From the NCBI GenBank assembly GCA_964035015.1, contig OZ036006.1, positions 13,606,690-13,670,689 on the forward strand: a DNA stretch of 64,000 bases. The letters run 5' to 3'. Position numbers and translations under genes: made by a program. Shown piece by piece: positions 7,309 to 17,970 of the stretch (position 1 is its first letter; each line of letters opens with the position of its first letter). The notes under the pieces were generated by a model that saw only the letters and a program-made list of their open reading frames with translations, did no database searches and was not told where the DNA came from. Source of the DNA: Corallium rubrum (Eukaryota > Cnidaria > Anthozoa > Scleralcyonacea > Coralliidae).

Positions 7309-8529
7309 GCTGAGAAAGGAGTTAATATTGAAATGGGTGAGCATGGTGAAGATGGAGAGAGGGAGGAGGATGACATCAACGAGACGAGTTTCATAGATGA
7401 TAACAATGAGGACTCCGGATCGGACAACCCCCTATTCAGACCCTCTGACCATGTGACCCGTGTTGGAGACGGAGTGCCTGACATTGGTAGTGATGCCGGG
7501 TCAATGAAAAGGTCTGTCACATATGATAAGAAGAAGATCTTCCGCGAGATGCTAGATGCTGTAATAAATAAAGGAGATGGTGAGGCATCTAAGAGCATAA
7601 TAGAATGGACTAAGTTTGATATTAATAAGAGGGGTCGCGTCATCGGAGCATGGTTTAATGGTGTGAGAGTTCTCGTATCTGATCGTGTTGGAATTAAGTA
7701 CAGTGAAAACAAATCAAAAAATGTAGCCAAATCCGTCATACTTTTCAAAGAACTGTTAGAAAAAGCCAGAACCGAACATTACAATACGGCTGAAGGAGCG
7801 GTTGAGGAAATCGGTGGTAACCCAATACTTTCTGAGGAAGTGGTGGTTAATATACTCTCACGATCCAGCTCAGAGATCGACGGTTGGGTTGAGGAAAGAG
7901 TGATAGACCTACAGGAACAAATGGAAGGGGTACTCATATCCGAACAGGAAGTAAGAGAAATCTCTGGAATAATCAACAAACAGGGTATGGATATGGATAC
8001 GATTAAGTCTCTTGAGATAGAGGTCAACCACTACAGGGAAAAGGCGGAAAATGAGGTCAACCCTCTTAAAAAACAACTCTACGACAGCGTCAAAAAAATT
8101 GTGGAACTAAAGGCAGACAGTATAAGAATCAGAATTAACGAAAGACCTGAACACACAGAAGCCATGTCTATTTTAAGCAATGAGGTGGAGAACAATGACC
8201 TGAATAGGTTGGAACGTTTTAAGAGGTGGGCTAAGGGAAATATGGTTGGTCTGTCTGCCATAGCCATCACCATAGCTGGGATCATAACCATAATAGTTGT
8301 GGCGGCCAGAAAGGTTGTCTCGGGGGGAGCGAGGGCTGTAGGTGGTTTCGCTAAGGCACTCGCTAACCTGGGTAAGAGTTTAGGACCTCTGTTAGCACCA
8401 CTTTTCAGTCTGATAGCACAGGTTCTGACCTGGGGAGCAAAAGGGATAGCGTGGTTAGCCAACAATTTGTGGGTTCTTGCCATAGCTATGACGTGGTTGC
8501 TGTATGACTACTGGAAAAACCGAAAATAA
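7306..8529 (+). CDS. Coiled-coil protein with C-terminal membrane helices
   Basis: 407 residues. The first 70 are acidic and disordered-looking (EREEDDINE), followed by a long helical, coiled-coil-like middle (residues 180-290), then a hydrophobic C-terminus: one helix near 317-335 (IAITIAGIITIIVVAA), an amphipathic Gly/Ala stretch (GGFAKALANLGKSLGPLLAP), and final helices ending in WLANNLWVLAIAMTWLLY. The Gly-rich plus hydrophobic tail looks membrane-active, as in viral penetration or internal membrane proteins, but this is inference. The ATG follows TTAGTATATA directly. It lies between the putative minor and the major capsid genes, consistent with a structural protein. Confidence 0.65.
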   Translation: MAEKGVNIEMGEHGEDGEREEDDINETSFIDDNNEDSGSDNPLFRPSDHVTRVGDGVPDIGSDAGSMKRSVTYDKKKIFREMLDAVINKGDGEASKSIIEWTKFDINKRGRVIGAWFNGVRVLVSDRVGIKYSENKSKNVAKSVILFKELLEKARTEHYNTAEGAVEEIGGNPILSEEVVVNILSRSSSEIDGWVEERVIDLQEQMEGVLISEQEVREISGIINKQGMDMDTIKSLEIEVNHYREKAENEVNPLKKQLYDSVKKIVELKADSIRIRINERPEHTEAMSILSNEVENNDLNRLERFKRWAKGNMVGLSAIAITIAGIITIIVVAARKVVSGGARAVGGFAKALANLGKSLGPLLAPLFSLIAQVLTWGAKGIAWLANNLWVLAIAMTWLLYDYWKNRK

Positions 8530-8546
8530 AACCTGTTATGTAGTAT

Positions 8547-9788
8547 ATGACCAACAGAAGTCAAACAGAGCTGTTACCTGGATTCAGACGGGCAAGAATG
8601 TCAGAGATCAAGGGACTCCGGACAAGACACACGGTCACCATGAACCCCAACAAAGTCAACCCTGGTGAGGACCTCTACATCGACATACCAAAGCTAAAAC
8701 CTGACAGCTGTTTGGTCCCGGGTAGTTTTCACCTATTGTTCGACTTCAAAAACATGAACACCAAGTCGTGGTTCCTAAACAATCTCTCCAGGCTTCTGGT
8801 TGAAAGGCTGGTTGTTAAGCTGGCCGGCGAGACTGTTTACGACAACACAGGTGAAAGTGGCCTCGGTGTGTACAGAGATCTCTGGTTACCGAAGAGTGTA
8901 AGGGATCAGATGGTTGAGTATGGAATTGGTCCAGAGAACCTGAGAAAGTTGATGTCTAAGGACGACAGTGGGGCCTCCTCTGGGGACGCTGAGAAGGTAG
9001 CTGACGCTCTGATGCTTACAATCCATGGAGTGAGGATGAAGGTGAGACTGGATAAGATCCTCGGGGACCATGGACTCTATGCTCCCTTTGAGATGTACAA
9101 CAACTTCCGCTATGTCATTAGCCTACCGAAAGCGGGTGACATCATGGTGGCCCAGTCAAATGAGACCGTTGACGGGTACACACTGGAAAACCTTGAGCTG
9201 GAGTATGAGACGATTGATAACACCGACATCGCCAGTGAAATAACGTCACTATACACAGCTGGTCGGTCGTTGTCCTACGAACATGTCACGTTGATGAAGT
9301 CAACTGAATGGGCGGCTGGATCAACCCTGATCAACGAACACATTAACCTCCCACGTAAGTCCATGAAAGGTATCGTGATGATGTTCACAAATAAGACCCT
9401 GACTAATAGTGAGGAATATGTCTATCCAAACATTGAGAGCGTTAAGCTAACAATCGAGGGTGTACCCAACGCTGTCTTCAGTCAGGGGATCCCAAAGAGT
9501 CGGTTCTATGATGAGGCTAAAAGACTGTTTGGTGGAAAGGAAAACACAGATCAGTTTATGACAATTAAGAAGTTCTATAAGAATGGTTTTGCTCTAGCGA
9601 TTGACTTGAGAAGTATTGAGGATCGCGATAGTGTTGGGACTGGAAAAAGAATCGTTAATACACAGTCTGGAGTCCTGATTGAGATTACTAAGAAGGTGAC
9701 TGTGGCTAACGTAGTCTGTCGGATCTTTGTGCTGAGTGATGGTTTGGTAAACATGGTAAACAAAAACCTAAAATCAATCCAGTATTAA
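8547..9788 (+). CDS. Major capsid protein, double jelly-roll (F54H12.2 family)
   Basis: 413 residues. Forms the hexon-like capsomers of Polinton/adintovirus-type virions. Recognisable family stretches are VNPGEDLYIDIPKL, LLVERLVVKLAGETVYD, the YEHVTLMKSTEW block and NEHINLPRKSMKGIV, as in C. elegans F54H12.2 and its metazoan relatives, which are Polinton capsid genes. The length is ordinary for the family. The ATG sits in TAGTATATGACC. The stop codon is immediately followed by the packaging ATPase ATG at 9789, so the two are probably expressed together. The frame is intact. Confidence 0.87.
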   Translation: MTNRSQTELLPGFRRARMSEIKGLRTRHTVTMNPNKVNPGEDLYIDIPKLKPDSCLVPGSFHLLFDFKNMNTKSWFLNNLSRLLVERLVVKLAGETVYDNTGESGLGVYRDLWLPKSVRDQMVEYGIGPENLRKLMSKDDSGASSGDAEKVADALMLTIHGVRMKVRLDKILGDHGLYAPFEMYNNFRYVISLPKAGDIMVAQSNETVDGYTLENLELEYETIDNTDIASEITSLYTAGRSLSYEHVTLMKSTEWAAGSTLINEHINLPRKSMKGIVMMFTNKTLTNSEEYVYPNIESVKLTIEGVPNAVFSQGIPKSRFYDEAKRLFGGKENTDQFMTIKKFYKNGFALAIDLRSIEDRDSVGTGKRIVNTQSGVLIEITKKVTVANVVCRIFVLSDGLVNMVNKNLKSIQY

Positions 9789-10397
9789 ATGGACCACCCA
9801 TTCAATATGCTGATCGTTGGTATGACGGCCTGTGGAAAAACCTGGTATCTCCTGAAGATGTTAGAAGATGAATACTTCGGGTTCTTCGACTACATCGTTC
9901 TGCTCTGTCCAACGTTCAGCTGGAACAAAACCTACACCACCTGAAAATACACCTCCGACCCGGACTTCATCGCTGTGGATTGTAGTCAGGACGACGTTGA
10001 AATTGTACTAGAACACATCGTTCGGATATTCAAGGGGTCTAAAACATTGATAGTCCTCGACGACTGTGCTAGTGGGCAACCCGTAAAAAACAGAACAAGT
10101 GAGTTGGTTAAATTAGCCTTCAGCGCCCGACACTACAATCTGTCAACTATCGTAATCACACAACAGCTAACAGCTATCACAAAACCTTATAGGGAGAATA
10201 TCAGTAAGTTGGTAACGTTCTACAACCCCAACAAAACCGATATGAAGGTTATTACTGATGACTATCTGGGTGGTTTAGACCGTGATGAGGTTATGGGGAT
10301 AACTGAAAAGTTAAAAAAGAACAAATACGCTAGGCTTGAGATTATGTTAAGGCATCCATACGCGTATAAGGTGGTCATCCCAAAATCTGGTTCGTAG
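9789..10397 (+). pseudogene. Packaging ATPase (A32/FtsK-type), one in-frame stop
   Basis: Genome-packaging ATPase of the HerA/FtsK superfamily. Walker A is GMTACGKT at residues 11-18 and Walker B is LIVLDD, followed by a Q-containing sensor stretch (VITQQL). The frame starts directly after the capsid stop and would be about 202 residues, a usual length for this family, but codon 52 is TGA at 9942-9944, in a position where Trp would differ by one base. The rest of the frame is open to 10397. A downstream restart would lose the Walker A motif. This is either one inactivating change, a sequencing error, or recoding; the first is most likely. Confidence 0.85.
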
Positions 10398-10401
10398 TAA
10401 G

Positions 10402-10989
10402 ATGGCTGAAAAGAAAAGTAAAACGGTGAAAGTTGGGAAAAAAATCAGAGCACCCGCTGCAGAACCAGCCGAGACATCCGTTGAAGAACCAAAAACGGAA
10501 ATACCTACTGAAATCCCCAACCTCGTCGATGAGCTCGTCAATGATCTAAAAAAGACTGAGGAAACCAGTCCAACGCCCCGACCAACTGATGACACCAACA
10601 GGAAGAGAAGTGAGCTGATAAAACTGTCAGAGGATGGTGAAATAACTCAGTCAGTCAGCTACATCAGAAAAGCGTCGGTAAAGGTTGTGGATAAGCTGTA
10701 CGCTGAATATGAAACCAAAAGAATGGAAAAAGCTAATGAATTCCTGACTGATATGCTAATCAGTAGGTTCTCTAATGTTCTCGGTGGTTTGGACGCTGTG
10801 GAAAGCTCTGAGGTGTTAGACAACGAATTACAAAAGGACAAACTGTTAAAAAGTGACGTTGGTAAGGTTGTAGCCATGATCACACCGTACATACCATGTC
10901 TCGGACTGTTATCTGGTGGTATAACTGTGGGAAAACATGTGTACCAACACAAGACAAAAGTATCTGAACAGAAACCGGGAAGTAAGTAA
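10402..10989 (+). CDS. Basic/acidic N-terminus protein next to the ATPase
   Basis: 195 residues. The first 75 residues are Lys/Glu/Pro/Thr-rich and probably disordered (KKIRAPAAEPAETSVEEPK); the rest is helical, ending with a hydrophobic segment (VAMITPYIPCLGLLSGGITV) and a basic tail. It starts four bases after the ATPase stop. Proteins of this style accompany ATPase genes in related elements, but I know no function. It could be a virion core or membrane-associated protein. It is the last gene of the element before the A-tract. Confidence 0.6.
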   Translation: MAEKKSKTVKVGKKIRAPAAEPAETSVEEPKTEIPTEIPNLVDELVNDLKKTEETSPTPRPTDDTNRKRSELIKLSEDGEITQSVSYIRKASVKVVDKLYAEYETKRMEKANEFLTDMLISRFSNVLGGLDAVESSEVLDNELQKDKLLKSDVGKVVAMITPYIPCLGLLSGGITVGKHVYQHKTKVSEQKPGSK

Positions 10990-11998
10990 GTGTGTGTCAA
11001 AACCACAACCCTGATCGCTTTGGGTGTTTTCAGGAAAAAAAAAAAAAAAAGTGGCCTGGTAGCCTCATATTCTATACTACTGAATGAATCTTTGGATTTA
11101 ATCTTAAAGTTTATATGGGCACAATCCACAATCTTTCAGGTTGATTGGTCATCTTTGTCATTGCTGGACAGTACATGAATGGTACACTGTTTTTTATCCT
11201 TTGAAGCTTTATGATCTGCAATGGGCATCTATATGCAGACTGTTTGCACAGAGCATTTATTATAATATGAGAGACATTCATCCATAGGCAGAGCCATCAC
11301 CATTTGACAAGTACAGTATACTGGTTTCGACATGACTTTAGTTGCGACGAACATCCATGGAACATCCAGTTTAATCAAGTGAAATGCCAAATATTACTTG
11401 TAAATAAAGGGTCTTTTATAACTGCTTTGAGGCGTATTAGTTTCTCGCATGGTAACATGAGAGACATTCACCCATAGGTAGAGTCATCGCCATTTGACAA
11501 GTACAGTAACATGACTTTAGTTGACGTCCAACTGAATAAAACTTGCTTTAGGATGTACACTTGATTTTCACTCTTTTTAATTACAGTACGTTGATTACCA
11601 ATCGTGAACCATTTTTCAACTTTTTAGCTGGAATGTAAATCGATAAAATTAGTCAGTTAATCACTAAATTATTTTTAATCAGATTATGTGACACTAAGTG
11701 AATGGGAATGGTAAACGTTAAAGGGGGTAAATAACTAAAAGAAGACTTACCTATAACACACCTTGTTCCTGCCAGTGGAAAGAGGAGGCAGCTATAATTC
11801 AGCCTCCAGTCCATTATCCAATAGTTGTTTCTTTACCCCTGCCACTTGGCTGGGGAAGTGGTTGAGGTGACTTGTTTGTATTTGGAGAAAAAGATTGACA
11901 AATAAATTTTAGGAATTTTTAAATACTGTTTAGTATACATGTACTGTTCACTCTATGGTATGTACATTTTTTTGCTAATCATACTTTAAATAAATGAA
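10990..11998. other. Non-coding flank with a 75-bp direct repeat
   Basis: No convincing gene. An A-tract at 11035-11049 marks a sharp drop in G+C. A segment containing GAGAGACATTCA and CCATTTGACAAGTACAGTA occurs twice, at 11270-11340 and 11457-11525, in direct orientation with small indels. The rest is AT-rich and featureless. Confidence 0.6.
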
Positions 11999-13279
11999 TC
12001 ATGCCACAGATGCAAAGATAGGTTTATGATCACTAAAGTAAGATTCAAGAGCACCACTACAGCAAATTCTATGAGGAATATTTGTGTAAATATGATCAAT
12101 TTGAGTTTTATAGTCAGTTGTTACTTCATTAACAAGCTGTGCATAATGTTCTTGTTCACTAAGATATTTAGAAAGAGCTTTTTTTTCAGAGGAATTTTCC
12201 ATTAAATTTATATTAAAATCACCAAGCATAATAACAGGGGTATCACAATGTTTTAAAATATTCTCATGAAGAAATTTTAATGCATCAATTAATTTAGATA
12301 TCTTTACTTTCGATTTTGAGCGATAAATTCCAACAATGTGTAAATTGTAAACTGGCTGATCAACTTTTATAACTGTTATTTCAACATCATTATGGTTACA
12401 CCTCAAGGGTTCAGACACACATTGTAGATTATTTTTTAAATAAACGGCAGTTCCATATGGTGTTCTTGTAGTACTTTGTGGCAGAAAATCATTTCTGAAA
12501 AGCTGAGAACCAGGAAGATTATATAATTCATTGTTGTCATTGCTGCACAAAGCGGTTTCTACAAAAATATTTACACTAGCTGCTTGTACATTGTAATCAC
12601 TTGCAACATCAGCAATATGCAGGTGTAAGGATCTTACATTGTGGAATAATATATTAAAAGTGCTTATCTCATTGGTATCTAATTTGTAGAGAAAAGGAAT
12701 GTGACTATTTAGTGATGCACTTGTTCTTAATCTTAACATTTCCTCTTGTACTTTCTTACTAACAGCTATTTTATTTTCATTCAAATTAAGGATATGTAAT
12801 CCAGATATGCTTCTCAGTCTACTTAGAGCAACATAATGCATGTGTTCCCGTTTACTAGATGGCAGATCAACAACTGCTTCATTGATAGTATCACCTTGAC
12901 AACGATGAATAGTTTTGGCTGCAGCTGGTCTTAAAGGAAACTGTCTACGAAGAACTTGTATTTGATGTTTTCTAAACTGTCGTGTGATTTCCAAGATTGG
13001 AACCCAATTTTTCTCAACAGTGTTATTATAAAGGTGGGCGTATTGTCTACGATATTCGTTTCCAATATTATTTTCTTGGAATGAAACCCAAATAATACTT
13101 GGTCTTAATGAGCCTGGAACTCTATAATCAATTTTTTTAATTATACACTCTGCTCCATTAGTCATTCCATCAACAACAGATACATTTGTTGTAAGATCAT
13201 ATTTTGCCCCTTGAAGTATGGCACAGACTGTAAACAAACCCATGGTTTTTGTGGGATCATTTGGAATTTGTTTCTTCAT
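11999..13279 (-). pseudogene. Helentron C-terminus: Pif1 end plus APE-type endonuclease
   Basis: Two parts. Residues 1-145 are the end of a Pif1/RecD-like helicase (KTIHRCQGDT motif and HYVALSRL, helicase motifs V/VI). From about residue 205 comes an exonuclease-endonuclease-phosphatase domain: NILFHNVRSL, the E of FVETAL, LGDFNIN, TQIDHIYTN and the closing SDHKP. All expected catalytic residues of an APE-like endonuclease are visible. It is in the same frame as the preceding helicase section and separated from it only by the TGA at 13280-13282, so the two belong to one ancestral protein. Confidence 0.85.
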
Positions 13280-15556
13280 TCATTCTTTTAATTCATCGGA
13301 TAAATCTCCAAGTATGATATCTATTGCTTTTACCTTAGCTTTTTCATTTAGAGATTTATTAATAATTTCTTGATTATGTTGGTCTACAGCCATGTTAGTA
13401 CTAAACAAGTGAGTGACAGTCATAGGATAATCACGATGTGCAGGGCTTAATTTCAAAATTCTCTCTTTCATAATTTCAATGTCATATTGAGTGTGGTTTC
13501 CTTCCCTAATGCGATTTAAAATTTCCGCAAATTCTTTATCTTTTTGTCTCATAATCTGTGATAACTCAAACATCTCAAAATATTGCTGCCAAGTGTTTGT
13601 TGCTAATGAATTATATCCTTCTTTTGAGTTCTCAAATATCCAGTGATCAAAGACTGGTTTTAATTGAAACAAGTCACCAACAGTTATAATGCTAAGTCCA
13701 CCAAATGGTTCTTTTGTACCCATTATTTGTTGTAATCTCAAGTTAAGAAAATTAAACATTCCACTACCAACCATTGAAACCTCATCAATGAATATGACTT
13801 GAAGTTTACCTAGTTGAGATCTTATAGTATTTAATCTGTCTCTATCAAGCGTGCAGTAATTAAATCCTCTGTTAGCAGGAATTTTAAAAGCAGAATGAAG
13901 TGTGTTTCCTCTTATATTTAATGCAGCTTTTCCTGTAGGTGCTACTTTCATAACACTGATATCATCTGGATTGCTCCCAGGCTGAGTGTTTAAATATCTA
14001 ATAAGAGCTTCATACAGAGCATTTGTTACTGTACTTTTGCCAACACCAGCACCACCACTTAAAAAAAGTCTTAATGGTTGATGACTAGTTTTAATAGAAT
14101 GGAGTACATGGTAAAAGAACTCTTTTTGCTCAATATTTAGTGATTGGACAAGTTTTCTAAAGTCTTCATGCTTCAATCGTTTCATAAGAAGTTCTTCATT
14201 ATCATTTGTTCTAGGATAAATACCAATATCATCCATCAAGTCATATTCAATATGTTGCTTATCTTTACCAGGATCAAAACACCCAAATAATTCACTAGCT
14301 TTTGAGCCTATTTGCTCATCTTGTTCATCTCTGTGTTGTGCATTAGGAGCGACATTAGCAAGCTCTTCATTTTCAACATTCTCAATGGCCTGATCAAGAA
14401 CTTCAGTGTGATTCTCATATTGTTTTCTGTTTTTTTCTATAAGATCTTTAAGAAGTTCAAATCTTTCTTGGTATGTTTCTACATTTTGCAAGAGATCTTT
14501 GTTTTCATTTCTCCATGAAGTATAAAGCATTATTTGTTCCCTATAATGATTTTCAGGGTCTTTGTTCTTATTAAATCTTACTGATCGAATGATTTTTGGT
14601 CTTCGTCTCTTAACAAGTATCATTCCTCCTTTTAATTCATATTGATCACGTTCACATATTGTTTCATTATTGTCAGAGAGATCATCATCAACATTCTCAT
14701 TAAAATCATTTTCCAAAAGATAGTCATCAGATGATGAATTTAGCTTACATTTTTGTGTTTTCTTTGAATTATCGTCTCGCTTGCAATTATACCATGCAGC
14801 AAAGTCTGCCAAACACACATTTTCTAACTGTTTAGGTCTTCTTTGATACCTTTTAATAAGGTTATCTGATTCTATGTCAGCAGAATTGTCTGGGAGATCT
14901 TTAATCTTTTCCATATCTTTCAGTAAAAATGTTCTTTCATCTGGGTGAGAAGTATTAATAAATTGAAATTCACGAGATGATCTTCTTAAAGGCATTTGCA
15001 AAACTAAATATACAGCTTCTTGTGCACTTATCTCAACAGCATTGAGAAATTTATTGCCAATATGTCTGATTCTGTTCACAATATTTTTATTGCCTTCTTT
15101 TGCCTCATCACAAGCTTTCCTCAGTAACTTGCTCATTCCTCGTTGACCTTTTGTGATGTACGAAAGAATATAGACAGCACAAGCATAGGGGTCTAATATA
15201 TACTGAATGTCCATATTTGCCTGCCAAGCTTTTAACAAATTTGGATTGTAACAATTTATTCTAATCTCAGAAGGGGATCGTTTTAGCAGTAGAGTGTCAT
15301 GTTTAAGAGAAAGTCTAATAGCCTTCAAATACTGATTTTCAGATAATTCTAACTTTTCAAGAAATTCAGTAAAACTTAGTGGCTCATCAGGTTTTAGGGA
15401 ATCTAACAAACTATGGATTCTCTCTAAATCTTTGTTTAATGCAACTGCAATTTGTTCATCTAAATCAGTTATAGGCAGAGGTTGTAAAATCATTGTTCTT
15501 GGCACTGGAGGCAAAGGAAAATTAAACCTACATATTTTACGACCCTTTTTTTGCAA
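13280..15556 (-). pseudogene. Helentron Rep tyrosine motif and Pif1 helicase
   Basis: 758 codons. Near residue 127 is the Rep catalytic motif CAVYILSYITK, with the paired tyrosines and Lys that nick and join DNA during rolling-circle transposition. A long linker follows, then the helicase: Walker A GGAGVGKST, APTGKAALNI, Walker B VIFIDEVSM and GDLFQLKP. It ends at an in-frame TGA rather than at a natural C-terminus. The upstream edge overlaps the preceding frame at 15490-15556, where an indel in a T-run near 15545 splits the Rep domain. Confidence 0.88.
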
Positions 15557-16197
15557 GTTTTAGAGTGCCTATGTCTCTGTAAATTTACTAGATCACCCAA
15601 GTCATCAGATTTAGCTTTACAGGAGGTATAGTTATCTACAAATTTAGCAATGTCATCAAGAGGATCTTTGCCATACTCCGGAGCATCTTTTATCCAAAAT
15701 AAGCCATGTATATGTGGTGATCCACGTTGTTGGAATTCAACTCGATAAAAAAAATCAACAACTTCTCCAACTGGATTAAGTGAGCTTTTGATAAAATTGT
15801 AAAGAAACAATTGGACCATGTGTTCAAAATTTCGTGCACATGTCACTGGATCTTTTTGTATTAAATCTGATTTCTTTTGCCAACTCATTTCTTTGATTTC
15901 ATTATCAGTATACTCTTTATTATCCACAAGACGACCAAGAATTTTTAACAAATGTATCCATCTAGTTTCTGCAGCGGAGAATGAACAAAACCAAGTGGGT
16001 TTACCAAGTTGTCGGATCATTGCAAATAAGTCTTTTTTACATCTCTCAAAGTAAGGAGGTGAGCCTCGCAAATTTCTAAGTACTCTGAATCCCTCATCTA
16101 AATTAATTAGCTTATTTACAGAATTTTCTGATTTTAAATCTCCTGCTGTGTATGTTTTGCCTTTCGTTTTACACTTACCGCAATGATAATGTTGCAC
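15490..16197 (-). pseudogene. Helentron Rep HUH region
   Basis: Carries the Helitron_like_N/Rep part with the HUH metal-binding motif (RGSPHIHGLFWI) preceded by LGKPTWFCSFSAAETRW. The catalytic tyrosines are in the next frame fragment downstream. There is no natural start: the frame is entered through a one-base shift near 16186 from upstream sequence that still reads as Rep (SIYCGKRRS and TICTWELRS, 16200-16375). Together with the neighbouring fragments this makes a complete but broken Rep. Confidence 0.85.
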
Positions 16198-16797
16198 TTC
16201 CTTGAATTTGCTTTATTTGTAGCTTTTTTAATTTATAGAAAATATTTGGCGCACTCTGTGCAACTCGACGATCTTTACTTCGCAACTCCCATGTACAAAT
16301 TGTACTATAGTGAACTGGTACAAGTCTTTCACTATTATCAGATCGACGTTTACCACAATATATAGAAGGGAAAGATAAAAATCCGAGTCTTTGTCAATAA
16401 ATATACCAAGTGGTCTATTTCCTTCACCTGGTGCAAAACTAATTATCTTATCAGCATGTTCGGTCATGTCAGGCTCTTGTAATAAAGTATCCATGACACC
16501 TGATGGCTGTTCATTTTGATCTTCACACCATTCATCATCAGTATCATGATTGTCAATTGAATCATCAGTTGCACAGTGTTGTGCTCCTAGATTTTGTTTT
16601 TCTTGCGTTTTATGGAAAGAATCTGACTTATCTGCACTTGTTTTGTTACCGGTAATAAATTCTGACCACTCTGGGTTATTGTTATTTAAGTTTGTTAACC
16701 AACTATCTGATACTTGTACTCCCTCATTTTTAAACAGATCACTCGTGCTTACTAAATATTGAGCTGCTTCTAAAACTTTATAAATGATATTGGGCAT
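16183..16797 (-). pseudogene. Helentron linker upstream of Rep
   Basis: Contains the conserved Helitron linker (VLEAAQYLV, then an acidic variable stretch, then FAPGEGNRPLGIF). The true reading shifts frame near 16380 and continues to 16186 in another frame. The upstream junction with the Cys-rich part near 16800-16815 is also frameshifted. Confidence 0.75.
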
Positions 16798-16820
16798 TTC
16801 ACTCGATTACATGGCATGTT

Positions 16821-17712
16821 CTAAGGACTCTGGGTGAAGGAAAATTCGAGTGTAGAACATATACATTTTTTAGCTGGTCTTATATTCTGAAATTGATAAT
16901 GATGTTTGTAACTAAGACGTCTTTTAAGTTTTATTGGGATAGTTTGTGATTCATTTATTGGTCTGGGCAGAACACTTACTGTTGAATTAACATCAGCTGG
17001 TACATTAACTACATTGCCATGAATACTCAACTGACCTCCACTCGGTAATTCTCTTAGTTGCATAAAGGGTATTCTTGGTGATACTAATCTTTCCTCAAGT
17101 GGAGTTAAATTTTTTAATGCATTAGGCTTAATTGGAAAATTCATTTTATTTGCTTTTGCACAACTGGGCAGCTTATCAATTTTTAAGTTAGAATGGCATG
17201 TAGAACAAATCCATTCAGTATCATCTACACTCTTAACACCAGTAACACATAACTTAAGTATTTCTTTTGAACATGATTTATACAGGGCCAGATTGCATTT
17301 TGTCACGGAGCATTTGTACCATAACTGGTCACAACATGTGCAAACATATTCTGGTCCAATAGTAATATTCTTTTGAAACAATTTAATAGCTTCTGACATA
17401 TTCAATTTAGGTATGGGCTTATCAAGCTCACAAGTACCTTTATCTATATCAAAACTATTTTTAAATATTTTTTGTCTTAGCACTTCTGTTTCACCCACAT
17501 TTCCTGCTAATTTTCTTTTCATAAAGTTCTTTTTTTGAGATTCTTTAACTTTCTCAGGATTTAATTGCCTGTATGTTACATTGGCTTTTCGTAAGGATTC
17601 TTTAACTTTCTCAGGATTTGATTGCCTGTATGTTACATTGGCTTTTCGGAAGGATTCTTTAACTTTCTCAGGATTTGATTGCCTGTATGTTACATTTGCT
17701 TTCTGGGAAGAT
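16821..17712 (-). pseudogene. Helentron Cys-rich DUF6570-like region
   Basis: Includes three further copies of the 19-residue repeat (17525-17700) and then a Cys-rich domain (PEYVCTCCDQLWY, EWICSTCHSNL) followed by the DUF6570-type block LPSGGQLSIHGNVVNVPAD. The domain is typical of large Helitron/Helentron proteins and probably binds zinc. A frame change near 17712 separates it from the OTU-bearing part upstream. It ends in the wrong frame at 16821. Confidence 0.75.
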
Positions 17713-17970
17713 TTTTTTAACTTTCTCAGGATTTGATTGTCTGTATGCTACACTGGCTTTTTGTAATGATTCCTTAACTTTCTCAGGATTTGATTGTCTG
17801 TATGCTACACTGGCTTTTTTGAAAGATTCCTTAACTTTCTCAGGATTAGATTTTCTGTATGCTACACTGGCTTTTTGTAATGATTCCTTAACTTTCTCAG
17901 GATTTGATTGTCTGTATGCTACACTGGCCTTTCGCAATGATTCCTTAACTTTCTCAGGATTTAAAAGTTT
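17525..17970 (-). repeat. 57-bp coding tandem repeat
   Basis: About eight copies of a 57-bp unit whose core is TTAACTTTCTCAGGATTTGA, each encoding 19 residues on the minus strand. The one-base shift that breaks the Helentron protein falls inside this array near 17712. Confidence 0.85.

Larger units (their letters stand above)
1..11035. mobile_element. Polinton/adintovirus-type element, left end outside window
   Basis: A continuous block of closely packed, intronless genes on both strands, visibly richer in G+C than the AT-rich DNA that follows. It holds a retroviral-type integrase with a chromodomain, a double-jelly-roll major capsid protein of the F54H12.2 family and an A32/FtsK-type packaging ATPase, the defining Polinton/Maverick set. 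Extra genes are a deoxynucleoside kinase and a Vsr-like nuclease. No family-B DNA polymerase or adenovirus-type protease is visible; they may lie left of base 1. The right edge is placed near the A-tract at 11035-11049, after which coding density collapses. I could not identify a terminal inverted repeat there, so this edge is approximate. Most frames are open, which suggests recent insertion. Confidence 0.85.

Noticed and set aside
5567-7748. Several minus-strand frames under the integrase and the next two genes
   Set aside because: Antisense shadows; the plus-strand frames carry conserved domains and tight spacing.
11035-11049. A-tract read as a retrotransposed mRNA tail
   Set aside because: No processed gene precedes it with a polyadenylation signal; it simply marks the approximate edge of the virus-like element.
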